A DNA stretch of 64,000 bases from Gonapodya prolifera JEL478. Taxonomy: Eukaryota > Monoblepharomycota > Monoblepharidomycetes > Monoblepharidales > Gonapodyaceae. A program made the translations under genes and the position numbers. Every line of letters starts with the position of its first letter. Within the stretch, counting starts at the first letter, position 1. The notes beneath the pieces are model-generated. The model searched no databases, was not told the origin of the DNA, and saw only the letters and a list, made by a program, of their open reading frames with translations. This document shows positions 56,548 through 64,000 of the stretch, in pieces. The DNA is taken from positions 372,001-436,000 of the forward strand of contig KQ965750.1 of NCBI GenBank assembly GCA_001574975.1, written 5' to 3'.

Positions 56548-57917
56548 ATGGGTGCAGAAAGCGAATGGAAGGCAGCCATGAGCTCCTTGGACGTCACTTC
56601 GCAAATGGATGGCGCCGATGAAGACCCAGCGACAGCGCACCGCGAGCACGGCAGCGCATGGGCGTTCTTGTCCTTGCATTTTGCCATCGGACTCTCGGTG
56701 TTGATCGCCGGATCGATTGCATCAATCAACTTCCTTGGCTGCAAAGTAACTAATCGCTCACAAGTTCTTCCATCGGCTCCTCTTTTGATTTCACTCACTT
56801 CTCCTGGCTTTTTTGACGTGCTTCACTCCTTAGTCTATCAAGAAGCCACTTACGATTCTATATTTGCATCTCTTTTTCGTGGATTTGTTATCCTCAGTCG
56901 TGCTTGTTCTAGCACTTCCAAAACGACTTGCATCGCGATTGCTCGTCATTCCAAGTGAGGGATACTGTCAGTTTGAAGGGTTCCTCGTGGGTGTGAGCTC
57001 GTATTGCGAGTTGTCAACGATCGCTTGCATCGGTGAGTTCAGTGTTGGTCGAGCGGGTAGTTTGTCAACAAATAAACGATTCATTTGGCATTTTTCTCTC
57101 GGACGTTAAGCACTTGAGCGGTACTTGGCTGTTGTCGCGACCGAACGTGGAAAGCGCTTGCAGTCAATACCTCTCTACGTTATTGTTTCAACGGATGTTT
57201 GGTTCCTGTTTTCGGGACTAACACGGACAGCACTTGGGAGAAACATTCAACCTGCAAACACTGTCGTGAGAACAATTTTCAATGATTGCTTCAATTCTGA
57301 ATTTTCACTTGTCGAATTTCATATTGCGACAGTTCTGTCGAGGGGATCCATTGAATATTGACCAACTAGACGATATTCTCAGTTTCACTGATGCATCTAT
57401 TCAAGTCTTGAGCTTGTGCACCATCGGTTTCTGCTATGCTCGAATAGCTGCCAAAGTGTGGACAGTCCTTTCAAGTGCTCGTCTTGATGGTCTCAACGCG
57501 AAGTTGGGGACTAGCGCTGCACCAACGGTTGAGAGATCCAGAGTTCTGACGGTGGAGTTTGAACACCTGGAGCTGAATACATCGACTACTCCACATCCTC
57601 CCACTGATCAACGACGTCGTCCCTCAAACTTTGTAGCTGTCCTGCATCCATCCGACCTACAGAAAACATTTCTGTCTTTCGTCGTTGCCGCTCTTGCACT
57701 TACGCTGTGGCTTCCAGTCGCCGTGTTAATCACAATTGAGACGTTCCCTGATGCTCCCCCTCCTGGTTTCATTATGTTCTCGTCATTTGCCGTCCTGACT
57801 CACCTCCACACGCTTGTCGACAATGTTATTGTCACCGCAATGGACGCCCAACTTCGAAATGAGCTGCCCAGAACACTGCGGTGGATTGGAGCTCCCTTTT
57901 TCTCAAGACCAAATTGA
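56548..57917 (+). CDS. class A (rhodopsin-like) GPCR-like receptor, copy 2
   Basis: Tandem paralogue of copy 1. Exons 56,548-56,745, 56,843-57,032, 57,111-57,265 and 57,333-57,917 give 375 residues. Intron positions and phases are the same as in copy 1. Approximate landmarks: TM1 38-62, TM2 with Asp80, Cys108 at the start of TM3, ERY at 132-134, Cys183 in loop 2 (FCRGDP), TM5 199-221, TM6 294-315 with LWLP, and TM7 with VDNVIV then QLRNELPRTL. Cys108 and Cys183 are placed for the canonical class A disulphide. The N-terminus is about 20 residues longer than in copy 1. Predicted plasma-membrane receptor with unknown ligand. Microbial (type I) rhodopsin is unlikely because the retinal Lys context is absent and the ERY and loop-2 Cys pattern is present. 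Confidence 0.78.
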
Positions 57918-58148
57918 ACGAGAACGGTCTGCTGTGGGGTAAACCCCCTACTAGGACATCGTACTCTTGCTTCGTATAAATACTTTTGCATGCACTGTCT
58001 ACAGTGTAGTTATTGATTCTATTGCCTGCCCCACATTCGGAAATTGAGGTCACCATGATCTTGCGGTTGAACCAAAGATTGATCGAAAGAGTTGTCAGAA
58101 AGTCTATTATCAAAATTCGCGAAGAAAAGATAAAGATGCAGGTCAAAA

Positions 58149-60970
58149 CTACTCTCTCGCGATGTCCCGTCCAAAGAGAGTCTGTGAAGTTGCGAGGTCG
58201 CATTTGTCAAATACATCGGAGCCGACCACTCATCTACACAATGGGAGATCCTACCTTTTTGACCCAGTCGAATGAAACGAGCATCTTGTTCCGAAGCGTG
58301 AACAGGCTGCAAAGTACATACATGACCGTGACGAAAACGGAGGAGGATACGGCCATGACACCGCTTGCTTACTTGCTGAGGTACACAGATCTCCAGAAGA
58401 GGTACGTCGCCGCACCGGCAACCCGCACACCGCCGGGAAGGTCCGCAATGGCTTGGTCCGTTCCTGATGGGACGAAACGTGACCACGGGTGGCCGTTTCC
58501 AACGAACGGACTCATCACTCACCGATATACGCAAGCGATCCCAAGTGTGAGTACCCGAACGTCTTCTCGCCCTCCTTGGCCTCGACCTCGTCGCACGCGT
58601 GCTGGATGTTCTTGCCCTCGGCAGAAGCGAGCTGGCGGATCTTGCGGCCTCGGTCGGAGAAGAGCGAGGCAAGATATTTGCCTTGTTGACTTGCTACCTG
58701 CGCCGTTGGTGCTTTGTGTGCGTGGGCAGTTTAAGTTTCCGGTCACGTCAAGGAAAGTTCTTCGATGCTTACCGTATCTGAAGACGGAATGTCAATGTCT
58801 TGTCGCGAGGGGCACAAAAAGACGCCTGTACTCACTTCGTAGCCGTGCAATCTCCCATCGCGTAGATCCGTTCTGCTCCTTCCACCGCAAGATGTTCATC
58901 GACAACCAGTCCACGTCTTCACGATCCATCACATAATTCCGAAAACAACATCACGTCCAGAAGGTATTTGACGACGAGTGCCAGCTCTCACCGTTGGTTC
59001 TGCTTCTCCTTGGGCAACTTTGAAATCAAGCTCTGCGTGACTGCCCTTGTGGCATTCCCGGCCGCCCATACGAGCATTCCTTTAACAACACCCATCCGAT
59101 CAGAACCCAGCCCACCGTCACACGTACATATACCACTGCACTCACCATACGGCACCGTCCCCGTTTCCAAAACATCCTTCTCCACGACCTTCTCCTTCCC
59201 ATCCTCGCCAGTCTCGGTGACGAACCGCCGGACCTTCTCGGCGACGACAATCTCCTTCTCACGGACTTCGCGCACCATGGTGTTGAGCCGGACCTCGATG
59301 TTCTCCTGTCGGAAGTGGCGCTCGGTGTAGTCGACGAGGGATTTGTCGAACGCGGCGAGCACTGTGCATGCAACAAGGGCGGTGAGCGTTATACATTGAA
59401 TCTGGAGTGCGTAAGCGGGTATGGATCTCACCGTGTGGAAGAGCCTCCACGAGCGTAATCTTCACCCTGTTTACAACGTCTGAGCAGGTTTCACGTCACC
59501 GTCACCGTCAAAAACCTTCGCTCGACTTCAAAGCCCGCATCAACACCCACCAGGGAACCACTTCCTCAAATCCTCCACGATGAAATCCCTCAGCTCCGCC
59601 GCGTACTCCACACCGGTCGGGCCACCACCGACGACAACCATGTGGAGGAGGCGGTCGACTTCCTCGGTGGGCTGGCCTGGGAAGGACGCGGTCTCGAGAC
59701 AGTCCATGAGCTTTTGGCGGATTCGTTTGGCGTCCCAGATTTCCTTGATGCGGGAGGGGGAGCAGAGCGTGGCAAGGACTGTGATGTGTTCCGTGGTCTC
59801 TGTACACCGTCAAGCTCGACGTACCTTGAGGAACAACCCATGCTCCTTAACGCCCTTGATCCCAAACGTGGCGTTCTCGGCTCCGACACCCATCACGAGA
59901 AAGTCGTACTTCACGAGCGCCTTGGACACCGTACCGACGAGCTCAGAGTTGTCTGGAAGTTAGGAGGGGCGGGAAAGACGTGCGTTATACCGTCGACCGG
60001 ACCGAAGGTGGTAAAGCAGCAGGAGGAGCACCTTGGAAAGTGACGGTCCGGGATACGGGGTCCACATCCGTGACGTCGGCTTCGACGAACTTGACTGCTC
60101 GGCGCTTCCGGGATCTGTTTTGTCAAGGTGACGACGAGGTGAATTCACCCCCCAAAAAGCGCGGAATAGACTCCCCCATCCAAACACCCAACCCACGTTA
60201 TGAACCGCATGGGCAGCATCAGAGAGCGCAGTTCGAGCGTGCCGACGGTACACGAGGGGAGGAGCGGCGTGAAGAGGAAGTAGCTGTTAACGGGGACACC
60301 CGCGTAAAGGCGCGAAGGAGGGGTATGGGACAGGATGTGAAGAACCCATGATTATATCGAGTGCATCTGCAGCACTCACTTCCGTGGCGACACCACGACG
60401 ACATTATAGTTCTCCGTGTCGAGCGAGGCGAGGAACGAGGTCGAGCCCCATCCGGCTCCGAGAACGACGAGCGTCGGGAGGGATGGGTCGCCGAAGGGGA
60501 GTTGGTTCGAGGAAGGGTTGTTGAGCCTGCGCGTGTGTGAGAGGGAGGGGAGGGGAGGAGGGGAGGAGTTGACGTCCCGCAGTGGGGATTTCAGGCAGTC
60601 AGCAAGTATACCGAAAGTCAAAGTCAATTGACATACCAGTAGAGGTCTGGTTAGTCGCGGTAGATAAGAAACGGTTTATATGTTGTTCTCGAAAGAATTC
60701 GGTGCGTTCGACTTCAAAGAAGCTGATCAGATGATCGTACTCACAATAGGCGCCATAAGAAAGCGCCAGTCCTCCAATAGCCGCAAACGACAATCCAAAT
60801 CTCGAAAACCTGCCCTTGGGACTGCCCTGGGACCCGCTTTCACTGGAACCCGAAGGTGCGACGGCTTTCGACGCGAATCCTCGTGCCGAAATCGGTCCGA
60901 GCGACATCTGCCTGGGTGCAATTATCGGAGCGACTTGGAAATTCAGTCCTCGTCTGGCCATTATCGACAT
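58149..60970 (-). CDS. type II (alternative) mitochondrial NADH dehydrogenase
   Basis: NDH-2 enzyme: a single-subunit flavoprotein that oxidises NADH and reduces ubiquinone at the inner mitochondrial membrane without pumping protons. From the ATG at 60,970 an Arg/Ser-rich presequence is followed by a hydrophobic stretch ([15 protein letters not shown]), as in NDE/NDI proteins. Then [13 protein letters not shown] (FAD-binding fold), [64 protein letters not shown] (NADH-binding fold), [71 protein letters not shown] and the ending LFGRDIARE with the stop at 58,149. At least nine exons. No EF-hand insert is seen. External and internal facing forms cannot be told apart, so no symbol is given. It converges on GPCR copy 2. 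Confidence 0.9.
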
Positions 60971-61707
60971 TATGGCTGGTGAAGACGAGAACGGTGATTG
61001 ATTTAACATTGACGACGTCGGAAACACACAATAGAACGATGATAGAACGGCATCCATCAAATCCTGTGAGTGTGAATGCAAAACCCGAGTCGCCGTCGCC
61101 GCCACTCACGTCTGAAGCCAAGGCGGACTGCCGTCCCTGTTAGCGCTGGAAAGACAATCCTCGCCGCTGCCATCCTTGTGATCGCCATTCCGTCGAATCT
61201 GAGCTTCAGTCCGGAAAGTCGAGAGTCTCAATGCAAGAGAGAAAAGCGTAGACTTTCGCCAAAAGCGGAGAGAGAAACCTCACGTGCTGAGGGTCTGTCC
61301 GGCTAAATTGGTTAACGCAAAATCGAAAACGGGCCGTGATTCGGTTATCACTTTAGCAAGCCGTGCCCCCGTTCCAGACCGATCTTCTAAGGTTACGGTT
61401 TGGGTCATGAAGTGGAACCGCTCTGTGATGATTCTCTACCCGTTCGTAGCTCCGCACTCCACACCAAAATCGCCGCAATCCACAGACGAAATCCATCTGA
61501 AGCAGAGTTTCTTCGCTGTAACTCCACATGTCTTTTACCGTGCGAAGCATCGGGTTTGAACAAGCTGCCTGGCTTCTCGAGGGATGTCTCGTCCTCACCG
61601 ATCATGATCACATATCAGAAGTTGCGCTCGCGGGGTTGACCAACCCCAACATCTTGTCAGCATAACCTGAGAACTCAAGCTCAAAACCAGCAGAATCGAC
61701 CTCTGCA
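60971..61707. promoter_or_regulatory. divergent intergenic region, NADH dehydrogenase and membrane-protein genes
   Basis: About 740 bases between two outward-facing genes. It should contain both promoters. No gene or repeat is recognised. Confidence 0.45.
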
Positions 61708-62861
61708 ATGGATCCGACGATTCTTACAACCGTTGTATTGAACGCTGCTGGTGCTGGCGCCGCCGGAATGGCTCTCGTACTTGTCGCAATCAATCATTAC
61801 CGGCTTCAGGGATACAAGTGAGGATTATGCCATTGCTGCTGGGAAAGATCGAAACCCACACACCTCATCTTATGTAATAATTACCAGCCGGCAGCTTCAC
61901 CATCGCTACCTTCTTTATCTGTTAGGTGAATTCAAACCGATCCTTTCTTTCTGGTTGCACCCTCAAGAAACACGCCCCTCCCTCCAGCCGTTTTCCTCGG
62001 TCTCCAATCCAACGTGCTCACCATTGTAACAACCAACAACGGAAACTGCAGTCCCTTCTGGTCTCGCCTCAACAACATCTGCTGGGGCCTCACTAAGGTC
62101 TTCTTCTCGGACGTTTCTCTTCTGCGCTTCGAAATGATCACATTGGACTACCCGGACAAACTACGTGTCGGGTTGCGCTTGTTCACTGCAGGATGGTACA
62201 TCGGGTGGCTTCTCGTGATTCAAACGCAATCGGGGTTCATCGGATGTCAGATGATCTACGACCTCATGCCGCTGTACCCCATATACTCGTGGCAGCTCCT
62301 GATCGACGTCATGACCTCGTCTCGCTTCCTGTTCGTCCTGTACTCGTTACGATGGCGAAAGCGCGCGCTGAACTGGATAACGCTCATCGTGGATCTGTGC
62401 GTCCTCGGGACAATCATAGCCTCGATCGCCGAGGTCGTCATCTTACTCACCGAACTGCCTCAGCCTCTCGAAACCATCAACTTCCAACGAATCCTCTTCT
62501 CCGGATCCTCCAACTTCATCATCACCGGCGTGCTCTACTGCGCCATGAGCGCATACAGCCGGCTCGAGAAGAGCCCTGTGGTCGCGACCTCGGACGCAGA
62601 GTCGGGTGACGCGAGTGCAGTCGAGTTCCGACGAGGGTCGAGGCCCAGCGCGAGTCTCGGTGCGCCCGTGTCAGCGGCGAGGAAGGCATCGGCGGATGGA
62701 TGTAAGTGTTAAGTGTGGTCTGCTTTGACGGCGTGCATGGCACTTGCAAATCGGCTTGTGGTGCGCTCCCGTGATGATTAGCGCATGGAAATCCTGCTGT
62801 CCCGTTGAGCCCGATCAGAGACACGGCACTTTACGGTTCCAGTACTATCAGCCGACCGTGA
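61708..62861 (+). CDS. multi-pass membrane protein of unknown family
   Basis: Three exons: 61,708-61,817, 61,968-62,701 and 62,782-62,861, giving 307 residues with consistent phases. The acceptor at 61,967 and the donor at 62,702 (GTAAGT) were chosen because they keep the frame; without the last intron the protein would end five codons later. Hydrophobic segments: AGAGAAGMALVLVAI (TM1), a segment around AVFLGLQSNVLTIV, RLFTAGWYIGWLLVI, WQLLIDVMTSSRFLFVLYSL, ITLIVDLCVLGTIIASIAEV and FIITGVLYCAMSAYS, so about six or seven. The C-terminal 60 residues are Ser/Ala-rich and probably cytoplasmic. It lacks the ERY and LWLP motifs of the neighbouring receptors. I do not recognise the family. Confidence 0.7.
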
Positions 62862-63131
62862 TGCTTTCCTTTTTGTGCTGGTACTCCTTAGTCTCCACGA
62901 GTGCTCGTGATCGAATAGTCTCCTGGAGGCGGCGCACCCGCGACCAACACGTGACCACCATCCGGATGTGCCACTGCCACTGCCATGCAAGGAATACCAT
63001 CTCTTCGTGAATAATTTATTTGTCTTGTTTATTATTATATATGGGGATGGTTGTTTTCTTTTTCATTATATCAAAAGCACCTCCTTCCTCCTCCCATTTT
63101 CTCTGGCGCACGCCCAGATCCGATCTCACGC
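62862..63131. other. short convergent intergenic region
   Basis: 3' flanks of the membrane-protein gene and of the KA1-domain gene; AT-rich around 63,010-63,070. Confidence 0.5.
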
Positions 63132-64000
63132 TCAAATCCTCATACTCCCCACCAACTTCCCGCACACCCTCTTGTACGTCCACACGCCGCCGTGCATCCT
63201 CTTGAAATGCAGTCCGAGCTGGCCAGGCTGCTTCGCGAGTCGCACCACCGAGATGCGGAAGCAGAGGTGCGGCGGGGAGGACGCGCCTGCGCCGCCGGTG
63301 GCAGCAGTTTGGGACAGGGCCGACCCGTGATCGGAAGGGGAAGACGGCGATACGGGACTCGGAAGGCCGTCCACGTCCATGACCGTGTCCGCCTTCCCAC
63401 CCCCGGTGATCCCAACTCTGGCCGCGTCGTCCACTTCGCACTCAAACACCGCCTCGACGCCCTGCGCCTGCGCGCTGGCACTGGCGCTCGCGCTACCGCT
63501 CTTCCCGGTCTTGTCGGTGGTCTCCCTCGCGACTGTTGCCACGTACCGCACGCCGGCGGCCTGCAGGACTCGCGCAACTTCTCGGAGCAGGTCCGGAAGC
63601 GGGAGGTACGATGTTGCCGAAACGGAGACGAACCAATCCGGGATGGAGGCGAGCGTGAGAGGTGTTTTGGTAGGTGAGACGGTGGCGCGGCGGCGTTGCG
63701 GTGAAGTAGAGGTGGCCGTGGAGGTGGAGGTGGAAGCGTCGGGGGAGCGGCCGGTGCGAGGGGCGTCGGCGGAGACGGAGACGGACGGTTCCGGACCAGT
63801 CGATCCTGGATCCACCATCGTGGACGTACTTGCTGACGACACCCCAAACGCCGAGTGTGGTCTGATCGGGTGGTTGGCGTGTGCATTGGACCCAGACCCC
63901 GACCCAGCTCCCGCCGAAAAGATATGCTGCGACTCGGCCCTCTCGACCTGTTCTTGGCCGTACGCTGGGGTGGTCGGACGCTCTCTGTCGCGGGGAGGCG
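63132..64000 (-). CDS. C-terminal part of a KA1-domain protein kinase (KIN1/MARK-like), partial
   Basis: The frame is open to the window edge at 64,000, so only the C-terminus is present. The last 40 residues read as a KA1 domain: FRISVVRLAKQPG followed by GLHFKRMHGGVWTYKRV and the final GKLVGSMRI. Upstream, VARVLQAAGVRYVATVARE and a VFECEV strand fit the first half of the domain, separated by Gly/Ser/Ala-rich insertions longer than usual. KA1 domains end kinases of the MARK/PAR-1/KIN1 and related groups, bind acidic phospholipids such as phosphatidylserine and hold the kinase at the membrane. The Ser/Pro-rich region before it is the usual linker. The kinase domain itself is outside the window, so the assignment rests on KA1 alone. 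Confidence 0.78.
   Translation of the reverse strand, partial: PPRDRERPTTPAYGQEQVERAESQHIFSAGAGSGSGSNAHANHPIRPHSAFGVSSASTSTMVDPGSTGPEPSVSVSADAPRTGRSPDASTSTSTATSTSPQRRRATVSPTKTPLTLASIPDWFVSVSATSYLPLPDLLREVARVLQAAGVRYVATVARETTDKTGKSGSASASASAQAQGVEAVFECEVDDAARVGITGGGKADTVMDVDGLPSPVSPSSPSDHGSALSQTAATGGAGASSPPHLCFRISVVRLAKQPGQLGLHFKRMHGGVWTYKRVCGKLVGSMRI

Noticed and set aside
54863-57917. Microbial (type I) rhodopsin
   Set aside because: The proteins show ERY after TM3, a loop-2 Cys and LWLP in TM6, which belong to class A receptors; type I rhodopsin helix motifs are absent.
58013-58936. 307-codon open frame on the plus strand
   Set aside because: Antisense to the 3' exons of the NADH dehydrogenase, which carry unmistakable family motifs.

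Overview
The window looks like nuclear DNA of a fungus, most likely an early-diverging (zoosporic, chytrid-like) lineage. The reasons are many short GT-AG introns, a fungal-type UPF0658 Golgi protein, a type II mitochondrial NADH dehydrogenase, GATA zinc fingers, class A (rhodopsin-like) receptor genes and fungal-style ankyrin proteins. The lineage is inferred from gene content and was not tested by any search. Exon models were read by eye from splice consensus and reading frame.

Layout. 1-2.5 kb: non-coding edge, then a complete UPF0658 gene. 2.65-17.8 kb: an AT-rich, strongly CpG-poor block with no host gene recognised. It holds a decayed hAT transposon, several degenerate repeat families and a 517-base assembly gap. 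18.5-20.5 kb: a short-chain dehydrogenase gene. 20.5-25.3 kb: no confident gene, but one half of a dispersed repeat pair. 25.3-37.1 kb: three paralogous genes for single-pass membrane proteins with an extracellular TroA/FecB-like substrate-binding domain, interrupted by a Cys-rich locus and a double GATA-finger gene. 37.4-38.7 kb: a glutathione S-transferase-like gene. 39.4-48.0 kb: two paralogous ankyrin genes separated by about 5 kb of degenerate long repeats. 48.65-51.1 kb: a gene with a C48/Ulp1-like C-terminal domain, preceded by about four tandemly duplicated exon pairs. 52.5-52.9 kb: the second half of the dispersed repeat pair. 54.9-57.9 kb: two tandem class A GPCR-like genes. 58.1-61.0 kb: an alternative NADH dehydrogenase. 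61.7-62.9 kb: an orphan multi-pass membrane protein. 63.1-64.0 kb: the KA1-domain C-terminus of a probable KIN1/MARK-type kinase, cut by the window edge.

The most notable feature is the concentration of putative surface receptors: three membrane-tethered substrate-binding proteins and two GPCR-like proteins within 33 kb, each set arisen by local duplication. I infer, without proof, that they sense small extracellular ligands, as a motile zoospore would need. The CpG-poor repeat block beside CpG-rich genic DNA suggests past cytosine methylation and deamination of repeats.
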